A stretch of 64,000 nt of DNA. Origin: Robiginitomaculum sp. GTDB taxonomy: Bacteria; Pseudomonadota; Alphaproteobacteria; Caulobacterales; Maricaulaceae. The notes beneath the pieces were generated by a model. That model was not told where the DNA came from. It searched no databases and worked only from the letters and a program-made list of their open reading frames with translations. The position numbers and the translations under genes are program-made. Below, piece after piece: positions 33,977 to 46,000 of the stretch (the first letter of the stretch is position 1; each line of letters begins with the position of its first letter). The DNA lies in assembly GCA_021776615.1 (NCBI GenBank), contig JAJFFO010000007.1, positions 403,608 to 467,607 on the forward strand, written 5' to 3'.

Positions 33977-36900
33977 GCAAGCTGTTTTACGACAATCCGC
34001 GACTGGCCATTCTGGCGGTGTTTTTGCTGATTGCGGCCGGGCTGGGTGCACTCACCACCCTTGGTCGCCAGGAAGATCCATCGCTTTCCGAACGGTTTGC
34101 GGTTTTGGTTACCGCTTTTCCGGGTGCCTCGGCAGAGCGCACGGAAGCCTTGGTGACCGAACCGATTGAGCGCTCTTTGCAAGAGCTCGTTGAGATAAAG
34201 AAAATTCAGTCCACCAGCCGCAATGGTTTATCCATCATTTCGATTGAGCTTAAAGAACGGTTTCGCGGCGACAAGGTGGAACCGGCATGGACCTTGGTGC
34301 GTGAACAGATCAACAAGGCCAAGCTGTTTCTGCCGCAAGGATCCGCTGAACCGGATTTACGCCGCCAGCATATTGGCGCCGACACCATTGTCGTGGCCTT
34401 CTCGGTGACCGAGGATCGTGAGGGGTCGCTGGCCATCCTCTCGCGTCTGTCACGCGATCTCGAACAACAGTTTCAAAACATGCAGGGCACCGAAGAGACC
34501 ACGGTTTTCGGGGCAGTAGAGGAAGAAATTCGCGTTGAAGCGGATGATGAAAAACTGGCCGCTTTAGGTCTTGATCCGGCGACACTTTCACAATTGATCA
34601 GCGCCGCCGACGCCAAAGCACCGGCAGGGCGCGTGCGTAGCGCCGACCATAATTTATCCATAGAAATCGCCGGAGAGTTTGACGGCGTCTCGCGCATTCG
34701 CGCCATACCCGTGCGCACCGGCAATGATGGCAGCACCACCCGCGTTGGCGACATTGCCAAAGTCACCAAAAGCATTCGCACACCGGAAGATTCGCGAACC
34801 TATCGCGACGGCAAAAGGGTCGTGATGGTTTCAGCCTATGCCACCCCCAATCAGCGGGTCGATCTTTGGGACATTGAAGCCAATGCCATTGTTACCCAGG
34901 CCAAAGCGAACCTGCCGCCGGGCATAATTCTGGAAGTCATATTTGAGCAGGAACATTATGTTTCGAAACGTCTGATCGGTCTGTCGACCAACCTTTTGAT
35001 GTCGGCGATCATTGTCATCATCGTTTCGTTTTTGATGATGGGTTGGCGCGCCGCCCTCATTGTCGGCAGTGCCTTGCCGCTTACCGTGATGATGCTGCTG
35101 GCCTTGTTTAAGTTTATGGGTGCGCCTTTGCACCAAATGTCGGTGACCGGCATTGTTATCGCCCTTGGCCTGCTGATTGATACGGCCATCGTTATGGTCG
35201 ATGAATATGAGCTGATGCGTCGCCGCGGCCATGGGCCGCAAATGGCCATTCAAAAGGCGTCCAAACACCTTTTTGCGCCTTTGCTAGCCTCGACCATGAC
35301 CACCATGTTTGCCTTCGCCCCAATTGCCCTGATGCCGGGCGCGGCGGGCGAATTTATCGGCATGATGGGGGTTTCAGTTATTTTTGCGGTTGGCTCGTCT
35401 TTCGTTCTTGCGATGACGCTTATTCCCGCCTTTGCCGCCTGGTTTGACCGCGAACCCTGCCCTGACGATGCCAAATACTTTTGGCGGTGCGGCATTTCCA
35501 TTGCCCCGCTGACTGCCCTCTATCGCAAGGTTTTGCACTTTGTCATTGCCCACCCGTGGAGCGGCATTTTCGCCGGTGCCATTGTGCCGATTGTCGGCTT
35601 TGCCGCGGCCACCACCCTGCCTATGCAATTTTTCCCGCCCACCGACCGGGATATGTTTCAGGTCCAACTCATCATGGCCCCGGACAGCTCCATTGATTTT
35701 ACCACCCGACGGGCGGAGGAAATTCGTCAACTGATCGCCAAAGAGCCGGGCGTGCGCCATGTGAATTGGGTGGTCGGCAGTGCCGCCCCCAAAGTCTATT
35801 ACAATGTTTTCTCGTCGGGCGCGGTAAGTCCCAATCTGGCCACGGGGTTTGTCACTACCGATTCGGCGGCGGCGACACGCGAAATTGTCGTGCGCCTGCA
35901 ACCGCTTTTGCGCGATATTTTTGCTGATGCGCGCATTTTGGCCTTGCCCTATGAACAAGGCCCGCCGGTGGACGCGCCGATTGAGCTGATTGTCTATGGG
36001 CCAAACTTTAGCACGCTGGAGCAAATTGGCGCGCAATTGCGCACCATATTGGCCCGCACACCGGGCGTTACCTATACCCAAGCCGGCTTGCAACTGGGCG
36101 AACCGGTGGCGCAATATGCGGCAGATGAAGCGGCCACGCGGCGCGCTGGCATGTCGCTAACCGGCTTGGCCAACCAGATGAATAATGCCTTTGAGGGGGT
36201 TACCGGCGGCAGCGTACAGGAGGGCGTGGAGCGCATTCCGGTGCGGGTCATCCTAAGCGATAGCCGCCGCAGCACCCTGGCCTATGCCGGGGCTTTCGCT
36301 TTGTCTACGCAAGGGGCGGGGCAAAGCGCGCAGGGAGCATTGGGGGTTTCGGCGGATGCCCTTGGGGCGGTTACCCTAACGCCAAAAATATCGGTTATCC
36401 GCCGCCAAAATGGTCGCCGGGTCAATGAAGTCCGTGGCTATTTGGCGCCTTATTTATTGCCAGATGCCGTGCAGCAGGACTTTTCCGCGCGGCTCGAAGC
36501 CAGCGACTTTACCCTGCCGCCGGGCTATAGCGTCTCAATCGGCGGCGAAGCGGAATCGCGCAATGATGCCATGGGCAATTTACTGTCCTCGGCCGTGCCC
36601 CTGCTGATTCTCATTATTGGCGCCGTGGTGTTGGCATTTAACTCGTTTTCCTATGCCGGCATTGTCGGATTTAATGGCGTGCTCTCCATCGGGCTGGCCC
36701 TCTTTGGCGTGTGGTTTTTTGGTCAGACCATGGGGTTTATGGCCATTGTCGGTGTGATGGGACTGGTCGGCCTGGCGATTAATGGCACGATTGTGGTGCT
36801 ATCGGCGCTAAAAGCCAATGAAATGGCCAAAGCCGGTGACCCGGTGGAAACCCTCGAAACCGTGGTCGATGCCACGCGCCATATTATCGCCACCACCTTG

Positions 36901-37155
36901 ACCACCATTGGCGGCTTTATTCCGCTATTGGTATTTGGCGATAGTTTTTGGGGCCCGCTGGCCACCGCCATTGCTGGCGGGGTTGCCGGTTCCGCGGTGC
37001 TGGCGCTTATCACCGCGCCTGCTGCCTTTGTATTGCTGGCCCGTGTTCGCCACAAACGCAAAGGCCGCTTGGCCAAATTGCATGCCCACAAGCAGGCGGC
37101 GATTACCAAAATGCGCGCCGCCCTGCAGCAGGCTAATGCCAAGCGCCGCCGGTAG
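33973..37155 (+). CDS. RND efflux permease (AcrB/MMPL-type HAE family)
   Basis: A 1060-residue proton-driven exporter with twelve membrane helices and two large periplasmic loops, after helices 1 and 7. The N-terminus (FYDNPRLAILAVFLLIAAGLGALTTLGRQEDPSLSER) is typical of the non-classical HAE/CusA-like branch. Helix 4 carries the acidic relay LGLLIDTAIVMVDEYELMRRRG. The second half repeats the core, with GVMGLVGLAINGTIVVLSALKANEM in helix 10. The C-terminal tail is Lys/Arg/Ala-rich. Substrate unknown; drug, bile-acid or lipid export are all possible. It is translationally coupled to the adaptor gene. Confidence 0.93.
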   Translation: MSKLFYDNPRLAILAVFLLIAAGLGALTTLGRQEDPSLSERFAVLVTAFPGASAERTEALVTEPIERSLQELVEIKKIQSTSRNGLSIISIELKERFRGDKVEPAWTLVREQINKAKLFLPQGSAEPDLRRQHIGADTIVVAFSVTEDREGSLAILSRLSRDLEQQFQNMQGTEETTVFGAVEEEIRVEADDEKLAALGLDPATLSQLISAADAKAPAGRVRSADHNLSIEIAGEFDGVSRIRAIPVRTGNDGSTTRVGDIAKVTKSIRTPEDSRTYRDGKRVVMVSAYATPNQRVDLWDIEANAIVTQAKANLPPGIILEVIFEQEHYVSKRLIGLSTNLLMSAIIVIIVSFLMMGWRAALIVGSALPLTVMMLLALFKFMGAPLHQMSVTGIVIALGLLIDTAIVMVDEYELMRRRGHGPQMAIQKASKHLFAPLLASTMTTMFAFAPIALMPGAAGEFIGMMGVSVIFAVGSSFVLAMTLIPAFAAWFDREPCPDDAKYFWRCGISIAPLTALYRKVLHFVIAHPWSGIFAGAIVPIVGFAAATTLPMQFFPPTDRDMFQVQLIMAPDSSIDFTTRRAEEIRQLIAKEPGVRHVNWVVGSAAPKVYYNVFSSGAVSPNLATGFVTTDSAAATREIVVRLQPLLRDIFADARILALPYEQGPPVDAPIELIVYGPNFSTLEQIGAQLRTILARTPGVTYTQAGLQLGEPVAQYAADEAATRRAGMSLTGLANQMNNAFEGVTGGSVQEGVERIPVRVILSDSRRSTLAYAGAFALSTQGAGQSAQGALGVSADALGAVTLTPKISVIRRQNGRRVNEVRGYLAPYLLPDAVQQDFSARLEASDFTLPPGYSVSIGGEAESRNDAMGNLLSSAVPLLILIIGAVVLAFNSFSYAGIVGFNGVLSIGLALFGVWFFGQTMGFMAIVGVMGLVGLAINGTIVVLSALKANEMAKAGDPVETLETVVDATRHIIATTLTTIGGFIPLLVFGDSFWGPLATAIAGGVAGSAVLALITAPAAFVLLARVRHKRKGRLAKLHAHKQAAITKMRAALQQANAKRRR

Positions 37156-37286
37156 ATGCCGCGTTTAGGGCCGCCGCGCAGATAAAATTAATGTGATTTG
37201 GAAGCGCTTCCGTGATGAAAACCGGGACAAACGTGCCTATATGTGCATTCTAGCCGCTCAAAGAACGGCAAAAGAGGGAGATATTG

Positions 37287-38099
37287 ATGGCACATATTGT
37301 TGACATATCGTCGGACAAGGGCACACGTTCGGTTTGGTCGCGCTTGCGCGTCGAGGCAGCCACTGCCGCCGCGGGCGAGCCGATTTTGGCCAGCATGTTG
37401 CACTCGGTTATTCTCAATCACGAACGCCTTGAAGACGCGCTTAGCTATATTCTGGCATCCAAAATTGGCGGCGAGAATATGAATGTCATGCAGGTGCGCG
37501 AAATTTGCGATCAGGCCTTGGCGAAAGATCCCGAGATTATTCACAAGGTCGAGGCCGATGCTTTGGCGGTGGTAGAGCGCGATGCCGCCTGCATTGGGCT
37601 GTTGCAGCCATTCCTGTTTTATAAAGGCTTTTTAGCGCTGCAAGCGCAACGTATTGCCCATCATTTATGGCAGGAGGAGCGGCAAACCATTGCGCTTTAC
37701 CTGCAAAGCCGGGTTTCAGAACTGTTTGCCGTAGATGCTCACCCGGCAACGCGCATTGGCTCTGGCGTTATGCTGGATCATGCGACCGGGATTGTTTTTG
37801 GCGAAACCACCGTTATTGGCGATAATGTTTCCATAATGCAGGACGTAACTCTGGGCGGCACCAGCACTGACCCCGGTGACCGCCATCCGAAAATTAAAGA
37901 CGGGGTGCTCATTGGCGCCGGGGCCAAAGTGCTTGGCAATATCAGTATTGGCCGCGATGCGCGGGTGGCCGCTGGCTCAGTAGTGCTTAAAGACGTTGAG
38001 CCGCGCTGCACGGTGGCCGGCGTCCCGGCCAAGCCCGTGGGTGGAAAATCTTGCCCGGAACCTGCCAAGACCATGAACCAATTACTAGAAGAGTATTGA
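37287..38099 (+). CDS. cysE: Serine O-acetyltransferase
   Basis: A 270-residue enzyme that makes O-acetylserine for cysteine synthesis. The ATG at 37287 follows GAGGGAGATATTG. The N-terminal SATase helical domain covers residues ~1-145 (WSRLRVEAATAAAGEPILASMLHSVILNH; FLALQAQRIAHHLW, with the catalytic-type His). The left-handed beta-helix of hexapeptide repeats follows (DAHPATRIGSGVMLDHATGIVFGETTVIGDNVSIMQDVTLGG). The C-terminal tail regulates cysteine inhibition in the family. It is followed 99 bases later by DUF3126, a partner typical of alphaproteobacteria. Confidence 0.95.
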   Translation: MAHIVDISSDKGTRSVWSRLRVEAATAAAGEPILASMLHSVILNHERLEDALSYILASKIGGENMNVMQVREICDQALAKDPEIIHKVEADALAVVERDAACIGLLQPFLFYKGFLALQAQRIAHHLWQEERQTIALYLQSRVSELFAVDAHPATRIGSGVMLDHATGIVFGETTVIGDNVSIMQDVTLGGTSTDPGDRHPKIKDGVLIGAGAKVLGNISIGRDARVAAGSVVLKDVEPRCTVAGVPAKPVGGKSCPEPAKTMNQLLEEY

Positions 38100-38198
38100 A
38101 GCATCCCCCAATGGCCATTAGTTTCGGCTGTTGATTCTAAAAGCAATCAGGATTCCAAAAAATTGGATTTCCAGGGAAAACCGGCGCCGGAGAACATC

Positions 38199-38414
38199 AT
38201 GACGAATGAAGAAACTAAACGCCTGCAGGACTATTTGTGCAAAAAAGTGAACCCCAACATCACCCTGCGTCCGCGCCCCCGGCAAGATGACTCGGTGGAA
38301 GCCTATATAGGCGACGAGTTTTTTGCTCTGGTGTTCAAGGACGATGAGGACCCGTCGGATGTTTCCTACAATCTCGACATGGCAATTTTGGCGATGGACC
38401 TCGAGGAGGCTTAA
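38199..38414 (+). CDS. DUF3126 family protein
   Basis: A 71-residue acidic protein starting at the ATG after CCGGAGAACATC. The sequence ...ITLRPRPRQDDSVEAYIGDEFFALVFKDDEDPSD...SYNLDMAIL matches DUF3126, a small alphaproteobacterial family commonly found beside cysE, as here. The function is unknown. A longer frame from 38163 has no start signal. Confidence 0.9.
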   Translation: MTNEETKRLQDYLCKKVNPNITLRPRPRQDDSVEAYIGDEFFALVFKDDEDPSDVSYNLDMAILAMDLEEA

Positions 38415-38422
38415 GCGCAGCT

Positions 38423-40579
38423 TTAGGCGCTTTTCACCTGCACCAGAAAATCGGCCACTTTTGAGCGCAGATTTTCCGTTTGCTGATTAAGCTCTCGTGA
38501 TGCGTTCAAGACATCGCTGGCGGCGTCGCCGGTCGATTGCGCCGCTGCATTCACGCTCGTCACATTGTCGTTCAGCTCTTGCATGTTCTCAGCTGAGGTT
38601 TTGGTGCTACGCGAGATTTCTGTGGTCGTGGCATTTTGCTCCTCAATCGCGGCGGCAATGGCGGTCGAAGATGAGTCCACGCTTTTAATCGTGCCTTCAA
38701 CATTCTTGATGGCCTCGACAGCTTCACGAATTTGCCTCTGTACCGATTGCACTTCCTGATTGATCTTTTCGGTGGCTTTTGAGGTTTCCCCGGCGAGGGT
38801 TTTGACCTCATCGGCGACCACGGCAAAGCCTTTGCCTGCATCGCCAGCGCGGGCTGACTCAATCGTCGCATTAAGCGCAAGCAAGTTGGTTTGCTCGGCA
38901 ATGTCGGAAATCATATTGACCACCGCGCCAATATCCTCCGATGCTTTTGAAAGCGCCTCAATTTGTTGCGACGCCCGCCCCACTTCTTCCGTCGCGGTGT
39001 TGGCTGCCTCGCTGGTGTTTTGCACTTGGCGGCTTAACTCCTGCACAGATTCGTTTAACTCTCCGGTTGCACTGGCCACACTTTGAATATTATCCCCGGT
39101 TTCTTGCGAAGCACGCGACATATCTGACGACCGCGACTGGGTCTGCTCAGCGATGTCCGACATGGATTGCGCCGTCGCATCCAATTCAGTTGAGGCCGCC
39201 GAAAGCGCGTTAATAAGCTCGGAAACACTGGCTTCAAACCCGGACGTCAGGATCTCTAATGCTTGCCCCCGTTCAACCTGCTTTTTTTGCTGCTGGTTTT
39301 GTTCTTCGGCCAGATTGTCGGCCTGAATGCGGTTTTGTTTAAAGATTTCCAACGCGCGCGATATTGCTCCAATTTCGTCCCGGCGTTCACTTTGCGGGAT
39401 AGCAACGGCGGTATCACCGTCTGACAGCATGGCCACAACATTGGTAATGACCGAAATTGGCTTGGTGATCATGCGGGCAAAGAAAATTCCGATTACAATT
39501 ATCAAACCAGTCAATAATGCCATTGTCAGCATGATATTATTGCGCATTTTGACGAGTGGGGCCAACATTTCGGCTTTGTCAATTTCCGCCATAACCAGCC
39601 ATTTGCTACCCATAAAGTCGAGAGGTGCATAAGCGGAAGCAACATCAATGCCGCGGTAATCTTTCACAAAGGCAAACCCGTCCTCGCCGCGAAAACCGGC
39701 CTCAGTGGTTGGGCCTTCTATTTTGGTTTTCAAAATTGTCGACTCGGTTGAAAAGCGCGAATCGCTGCGCATCAGAAAATCCTCGCCAACCAAATACGTC
39801 TCCCCGGAATGCCCCATACCCGCAGAAGCTTGCATAATGCCGTTAATGCGACCAATGGGCATTTGAAAGGCCAAAACCCCTTGTACATTGCCCTGCCCAT
39901 CACTGATTGGCATGGAAATAAAGCTGGCGGGAGCATCGGCGCTGGGCGCATAGGCGCGAAAGTCGAAAAAGAATTCCCGCGTCGTACCGTTGGCGCTTAG
40001 CGCCGCTCGAAAGGCCGCGCCAAGGTCGGTGTTCTTCCACTTTCCGGTGTTTACATTGGTGGCGTAGTCGGCCTCCTTAAAAACGCTGTAGAGTAAATTT
40101 CCAGCCGTATCAAAGAGGAAAATGTCATAATAGCCGCGTGATTTTAAAAACGAGCGAAACCAGACATGGTGTTTAGCGTGCATTTGTGAATACAGCGAAC
40201 CGTCATTGGCCGTGTCTAATTTTTCTTTTTCACCAATGGCGTTGAAATTATCCTCAATATACAGCTTTTGCAGGGCTGGCATCGGCGACCCTTCAATATC
40301 AAGCGCCGCCCAACCAGCTTTAAAATCAGCAAGAGCCTTTATGGTGGAGGGATTGGTGGCGACCGCGCCAATGTCCTCGCGTATCGACCCGAGATAGTCT
40401 GACAAATGGTTTTTGCGCGCATCCCTTAGCGCCAGCAACTTCTCTTCTTCTATGGAAACGATCGCTTTGCGGGCGTCGGTATACGATAATACGCTGATAC
40501 TGCCGGCGGCAATAAGCGCCGCCAGCACAATGATGATTGGCAATTTGTAGGTGATTTTAATATTGTCAATAAAGGTCAT
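38423..40579 (-). CDS. Membrane methyl-accepting chemotaxis protein with dCache-like sensor
   Basis: A 718-residue receptor. The first membrane helix is residues ~12-32 ([21 protein letters not shown]), the second ~348-370. Between them is a large periplasmic sensor of the dCache type: [40 protein letters not shown] and [23 protein letters not shown] domain ([28 protein letters not shown]) follows, then the signalling coiled coil with the tip sequence [38 protein letters not shown]. It would steer motility to an unknown small ligand. It ends nine bases from the DUF3126 stop, converging on it. Confidence 0.94.
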   Translation of the reverse strand: MTFIDNIKITYKLPIIIVLAALIAAGSISVLSYTDARKAIVSIEEEKLLALRDARKNHLSDYLGSIREDIGAVATNPSTIKALADFKAGWAALDIEGSPMPALQKLYIEDNFNAIGEKEKLDTANDGSLYSQMHAKHHVWFRSFLKSRGYYDIFLFDTAGNLLYSVFKEADYATNVNTGKWKNTDLGAAFRAALSANGTTREFFFDFRAYAPSADAPASFISMPISDGQGNVQGVLAFQMPIGRINGIMQASAGMGHSGETYLVGEDFLMRSDSRFSTESTILKTKIEGPTTEAGFRGEDGFAFVKDYRGIDVASAYAPLDFMGSKWLVMAEIDKAEMLAPLVKMRNNIMLTMALLTGLIIVIGIFFARMITKPISVITNVVAMLSDGDTAVAIPQSERRDEIGAISRALEIFKQNRIQADNLAEEQNQQQKKQVERGQALEILTSGFEASVSELINALSAASTELDATAQSMSDIAEQTQSRSSDMSRASQETGDNIQSVASATGELNESVQELSRQVQNTSEAANTATEEVGRASQQIEALSKASEDIGAVVNMISDIAEQTNLLALNATIESARAGDAGKGFAVVADEVKTLAGETSKATEKINQEVQSVQRQIREAVEAIKNVEGTIKSVDSSSTAIAAAIEEQNATTTEISRSTKTSAENMQELNDNVTSVNAAAQSTGDAASDVLNASRELNQQTENLRSKVADFLVQVKSA

Positions 40580-40902
40580 TTTAGGCCCAATCTATCCGAT
40601 GATGAAAGCGAAAGGCGGCATGGTAAAACCGTATTGCCATGCCATATTTGGTAAAACAGAATCTCATATTTTTATGGTTGCAAAATATTATTACTAAACC
40701 TATAATTGTATTTATAGCCACAAAGAAATCGTTAGGACGAGATAAACTGTCCATATCTGACGTTGATAAGCTGGAAACCACCCGCCAGCAAAGCTGGCAG
40801 TGGCGGCTAGCCGTCACCAGCCGCTTAGGGTGAAATTAGGTCCAGACTTGGGATCCTGACCCTAGAAGCATAATAAGGTAATTGGGTATTGTCGGGTGCG
40901 TA
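40580..40902. other. Gene-free region between MCP and queF
   Basis: It holds the AT-rich upstream region of the receptor gene (40620-40740), a small hairpin GCCAGC-AAA-GCTGGC (40784-40798), and the dispersed palindrome at 40831-40865. No coding frame or RNA gene seen. Confidence 0.5.
40831..40865. repeat. REP-like palindromic repeat
   Basis: TGAAATTAGGTCCAGA...TCCTGACCCTAG: an imperfect palindrome (GGTCCAGA 40839-40846 / TCCTGACC 40854-40861) with AAATTAGGTC at one end. It shares TAGGTCC and GGGTCAGGA elements (in mixed orientation) with the hairpin at 31269-31292. Such short palindromes resemble REP elements mobilised by RAYT-type transposases; no such transposase is present here. Confidence 0.45.
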
Positions 40903-41370
40903 TTAACCGCGACCGCGATAGGGCGCCACCCCTTGATCGGGCACCCATAAACCGTCTGGCGTTTTGCCATGCTGGTAAAACACATCGATGGGGATGCCGC
41001 CGCGCGGATACCAATAGCCGCCAATGCGCAACCAGAGCGGCGCCAGTTTCTCGACCAGACGCTGACCAATCATCACCGTGCAGGCCTCATGAAAAGCGCC
41101 ATGATTGCGAAACGCGCCAAGAAAAAGCTTCAGCGACTTACTCTCCACAATCCAGTCACCCGGCGCATAATCAATTACCAGATGCGCAAAGTCCGGCTGA
41201 CCGGTTACCGGGCACAGAGAGGTGAACTCTGGGCAGGCAAAGCGCACCAGATAGGGTGCGCCGGGAACCGGATTAGCCACGGCTTCCAACACCGCCTCGT
41301 CCGGCGAAGCTGGCAGGGCACTAGCCCTGCCAAGCTGTGTCAAATCCGCCGGTGTTTTAGCCTTGCTCAT
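40903..41370 (-). CDS. queF: NADPH-dependent 7-cyano-7-deazaguanine (preQ0) reductase
   Basis: A 155-residue type I QueF that reduces preQ0 to preQ1 in queuosine synthesis. The catalytic Cys is in [24 protein letters not shown], the family signature; [20 protein letters not shown] follows and [18 protein letters not shown] carries the substrate-binding residues. It starts 20 bases downstream of the sodium symporter gene on the same strand. No preQ1 riboswitch was seen before either gene. Confidence 0.95.
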   Translation of the reverse strand: MSKAKTPADLTQLGRASALPASPDEAVLEAVANPVPGAPYLVRFACPEFTSLCPVTGQPDFAHLVIDYAPGDWIVESKSLKLFLGAFRNHGAFHEACTVMIGQRLVEKLAPLWLRIGGYWYPRGGIPIDVFYQHGKTPDGLWVPDQGVAPYRGRG

Positions 41371-41390
41371 AGCAAGGCTCGCAATGCCGG

Positions 41391-42794
41391 TTAGCCAAAC
41401 AGCGAAACATGGAAATATTTCTCCGCTATACCGCTGACCAAAATGACCGAGACAAATATTGGTGCCACAAATCTGACCAGGAACATTAATAAGCCGCGTA
41501 AAAATGGCGATGTGCCTGCAAGCTCTTCAGCGAGGATGGATTTTTTCAATCGCCAGCCCACGAATAGTACAACCATCAGACCCGATAGCGGCAACATAAT
41601 GGTGCCGGTGGTGCTGTCCAAAAAGCCCATATGCGCCTGCGAGAAAACCGCGCCGGAGCCAACCGCCCAGATGAAAAAGGCCAGGCCGAAGGCTGCCTCT
41701 CGGCGGGCTATGCCGGTCTTGTCCATTAGCCAGGCAACGCTTGGTTCCAGCAAGGAGATGGATGACGTAACCGCAGCGAAAATAGCCAGAATAAAGAAGG
41801 CCGCGCCGATAATTTGCCCGCCAGCCGCCGTGGATAAGGCCACCGGCAAGGTTTCAAAGAACAAGCCTGCGCCGGAATTAACCGCCAGACCATGAGCAAA
41901 AACAATCGGGAAAATCGCCATGCCCGCAATCAGCGCAACACCGGTATCCGTCAACGCGACGACAATCGCAGATTTTGGAATATTGACGTCCCGCGGCAAA
42001 TAAGAGCCATAGGTTATCATAATAGCGCTACCGATACCGATAGAGAAGAATGCCTGGCCAAGGGCGCTAACCGCAACGTCCACATTAATCGCGCTGAAAT
42101 CCGGCTTAAACATAAAGCCGAGCGCCTTACCAGCAGCACTGGTCCTGGAGCCGTCGGCATTTAGCGCCTCGGTTGAAAAGCCGATATAGAGGCTATAAAT
42201 CGCCAAGCCAGCCAGCAGTACGAAAAATACTGGCATTAACACCTTGGCCGCCCACTCAATGCCTCGGTTAACACCGCGCGACACCAGCCAGGCCGTGAGG
42301 ATAATAAAGGCCGTGAAATACGGCATGACCTTCATCGGGTCGCTAATCATATTGCCAAAATTCGCGGCAATATCCTTGGCTTCTTGACCAACAAAAGCGC
42401 CCGTAACGAATTTGGGGATATAGGCAATCACCCAACCGGCAACCACACTATAAAAACAGACCACCAGAAAAGCCGCGACCATACCAATCCAGGCTAACAA
42501 ATTCCATCTTTTCGAGACACCGGATCTGGTCGCCAGATCCTCAGCGCTTTTTACCGCGCTGGCAGCATCGGACCCACGGCCAATAACGTACTCGCTCATT
42601 AAAACCGGAATACCGATAAACACGACGCAAAGCAGGTAAATCAGAATGAAGGCACCGCCACCATTTTGCCCGGCTTCCGCAGAAAATCGCCAAAGATTAC
42701 CAAGCCCCACCGACGAACCAACGGCGGCCATTAAAAATCCAAGTCTTGATGACCATTGCTCGTGGCCTGATGTGCTGCTTACCGATGCAACCAT
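41391..42794 (-). CDS. Sodium-dependent (NSS/LeuT-type) transporter
   Basis: A 467-residue neurotransmitter:sodium-symporter-type permease with about twelve membrane helices. The helix 1 signature is [26 protein letters not shown], which shapes the Na+ and substrate site. Helix 6 has [25 protein letters not shown] strong GGGAGGG ribosome site lies before the ATG. Bacterial members take up amino acids or related compounds; the substrate is not clear. It is likely co-transcribed with queF, an unusual pairing that may be accidental. Confidence 0.92.
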   Translation of the reverse strand: MVASVSSTSGHEQWSSRLGFLMAAVGSSVGLGNLWRFSAEAGQNGGGAFILIYLLCVVFIGIPVLMSEYVIGRGSDAASAVKSAEDLATRSGVSKRWNLLAWIGMVAAFLVVCFYSVVAGWVIAYIPKFVTGAFVGQEAKDIAANFGNMISDPMKVMPYFTAFIILTAWLVSRGVNRGIEWAAKVLMPVFFVLLAGLAIYSLYIGFSTEALNADGSRTSAAGKALGFMFKPDFSAINVDVAVSALGQAFFSIGIGSAIMITYGSYLPRDVNIPKSAIVVALTDTGVALIAGMAIFPIVFAHGLAVNSGAGLFFETLPVALSTAAGGQIIGAAFFILAIFAAVTSSISLLEPSVAWLMDKTGIARREAAFGLAFFIWAVGSGAVFSQAHMGFLDSTTGTIMLPLSGLMVVLFVGWRLKKSILAEELAGTSPFLRGLLMFLVRFVAPIFVSVILVSGIAEKYFHVSLFG

Positions 42795-43074
42795 ATTTCC
42801 CTCCCATTATGCGGATTAACCGCTTTTTTAATTTCTGACGGATGCTGGCCGATGCGTCGGCGGGGGTCAAGCGCTGGCGGCACACTTGCGCAAAAATTCC
42901 CCATTTCCGACAAACTAATTGACCAAAGGTCAGCGACAAAGCCAGCCCAAAGCGGCGCCGCGTACTTTGAGAACCGCGCTTTAATGGCGGTAATAGTAAC
43001 CAATTGGAAAGCAAGAAAAATAACCGAATGGAAAGCACGAATGTGTAACCCTGCACACAAAGTGGGGAAATTTC

Positions 43075-46000
43075 ATGCACGACCAAGATCGCAAAATGCA
43101 AGATGGAAGGTTTTTGGACGAATGTGGCATTGTGCTGATGGTCACAAAAATCACCCCTCAAGGCCTCATCACCGAAGAGTGCAACGAGATGTGCGCCAAG
43201 ATGACCGGGTTTTCACGCGAGGAGATTATCGGCAATTCCCCCGAGGGCCTGTCCGAAGCGGCGGATAGCGACCTCGACGCCATGGGCAATGCCATACGCG
43301 CGGCCAAAAAGGGCGAGCCGGGCATTTTTGCCAGCCGGTTCAAGCACAAGGATGGCACGCCCTTCGCCACCCGCTGCATCGTTACAGCAAAGTTCGATGC
43401 CGCAGGCATGGCGACCCACGTTATCTTTGTCTGTACGCCGATTGATGCCGACGACCCAAACCTGAAATGGTTTGGCAAAAATGGTCTGTTGGGCCATGCC
43501 GAGCGCGTTGGCGGCACCGGGGCGTTTCGCTATGATTATGGGACAAGGGAATTCTCTTTTTCGAACAATTATTATAAATTGCACGGCATGGCCGCTGAGA
43601 AAGGTGCCGCGACACGCCTTTTTGCCTTAATGCCGTCGTCGCAACGAGAAAAGTTGGATTTGGCGATCGCCGAATGCGGTCAAACTGGTGAAAATTTCGA
43701 CATTGATGTTGTGTTTTTTCGCGAGGATGGCACACGGCACTATGGCGCCATTTCCGGGCAAGCCGACTGCAATGCCACGGGTGACATTGTCGGCATGGTC
43801 GGCGTATTGCGCGACGAAACCGAAGTTAGAAGCCTGCAGCAAAAACAAGAAATGTATTTACGCGCCGTCAAGGTCGGCTTTATTGAGATAAACCTGCAAG
43901 CCGAGCAAGTGGAGTATTCAGCCGACAGTGGGGCGATTATCGGGTCGAAGCGTCAGGCGGGGCGTATGTCCATGGCTGATTGGCGCGCCAGAGTACACCC
44001 GGACGATTTTGATGAAGCGTTGCGCGATTTTAACAACCACCTAAAGAGCAACCAGTCGTTTATCCGGCGGTATCGTTTTCTCACCGATGACGGCATCTAT
44101 TGCTGGCTGGAAATTCGAACCATCGTGCAAAAAAGCTATAGCGATACGGAACGCCCCCGCGTTGTTGGCACTATTACTGATGTTACCGACCAAGTATGCG
44201 CCGATATGGAGCTCGACGAGATTCGCACCCGTTTGGACTTTGCCGTTGAATCTGCCAAACTTGGTCTATGGAGTTGGGATTTACGGGCCGAAGCTAAAAA
44301 CGCCATGTCCTGGTCGCCGCAAATGCGCGATATATTGGGATTGGCGGCAGATGCACCATGCAAATGGAACAGTCTCGAAGACCTTTTGCCCGACAATGAA
44401 CGCCGTGAGATTACCGATGCTATTTTGCATACTGCTGAGGCGAGCTCCAAAGGGGGGTTTCATTTAGAACACCGGTGTATCCGTCCAGATGGCAGTGAAA
44501 TCTGGGTGGAAAACCGCGGCTTGGCACAACATGATGAAGAAGGCCACGTCACCGCAATTGCCGGGGTTCTTCAAGACATTACCGAGCGCAAACGTGGCGA
44601 AGTCGAATTGTTGGAAAGCCAAAAGCGCTTCCACGACGTCGCCTCTATCACCGGTGAATGCATATTCGAATTCGATGCTGATGGCCGTATTATCTATGTC
44701 TCTGAAGCCTTCAAAGCCATTTACAAGCAAGACCCCGAAAATGTCCTGGGTCTAATGGCAACAGAACTCAATCACAGCCGCACAGGCGGCCATGATCAGT
44801 GGCTTGCCACCATCCACAAAAACCATGGTTGGGACAATGTCGAGCGGCAGATCACGCGCCCGAATGGCTCAAGCGCCTGGGTATTGATCAATGGCCGCTC
44901 GATAGTGGACAATGAGGGCAATATTACCGGCTTTCGCGGTGCCATTTCCGACATTACCGAACAAAAAGAACACCTAGATGCCATGGTCACCAGCCAGCAA
45001 CGGGTTAACGAAGTCGTGCGCATGGCAGGTGGATGTGTATTTGATCTTGATACCGCCGGGGTAATTACCTTTATTTCAAAGAGCGCTAAAAAAATATTTG
45101 GCAGCGCGCCGGAAGATTTAATCGGCAAGCCAACTTATTATCTTGCCCGCGATCTGGAGCCACATCACGTGGCCTGGTTGGAAGCCATTCGCAATAGTGA
45201 TGGCGGTCTGGAGCGAGAATTTTGGATCGACCGCATGGATGGCGGAGCAAAATTATGGGCGCGCACCATGTGCCGAGTGATTACCGACGATAGCGGCGAA
45301 GTTATTGGTTATCGGGGTATCGTCTTCGATGTTACCGCGCAAAAACTTGCGGAAACCGAGATTATTAACGCCAAAAAAGCCGCTGAAGCGGCCGCCGAGG
45401 AGCGCGCGCGCTTCCTCTCAACCATGAGCCATGAAATCCGCACGCCCTTGAATGCCATGATCGGCATGACCGACGTTTTGCTGGAGATGCAACAAAATGA
45501 AGACCAGCGCGAATTAACTACCAGTGCCAATACTGCGGGCAAGCACCTTTTGGGACTGGTCAACGACATTCTGGATTTCTCCAAGCTGGACGCTGGCAAA
45601 TTGGTAGTGGAGAAAGCCGCTTTTGATCTACAAAATGAAATCAAAAGCGTGCATGATATGCTGTCCATAACCGCGAAGGAAAAAGGCCTGCCGCTAGTGC
45701 TGGCGTTTGACAAGAATAGCGAGGGCGCCTTCATTGGCGACGCCGCGCGTATTCGGCAAATTTTGGTCAATCTCATTGGCAATGCCATCAAATTTACCGC
45801 CAAAGGGAAGATTACCCTGCAAATTGGCAAAACAGGTACTGGGCGCTCGGGGCGCATGCGCTTTGCCGTGGTGGATACCGGCACCGGCATTAACCAAGAA
45901 GTGTTACCCACTCTATTCCAGGACTTTGCGCAGGCGGACAGTTCCGTTACCCGCAAATTTGGTGGCACCGGGCTTGGTCTGGCCATTTGCAAACGTTTAT

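Noticed and set aside
40903..42794. preQ1 riboswitch before the symporter-queF pair
   Set aside because: No preQ1 aptamer pattern (C-rich loop with A-rich tail and pseudoknot) was found upstream of either start.
42812..42836. Terminator GCGG-attaa-CCGC-TTTTTT
   Set aside because: The stem is only four to five base pairs and no plus-strand gene ends there; it is in the leader of the minus-strand symporter gene.
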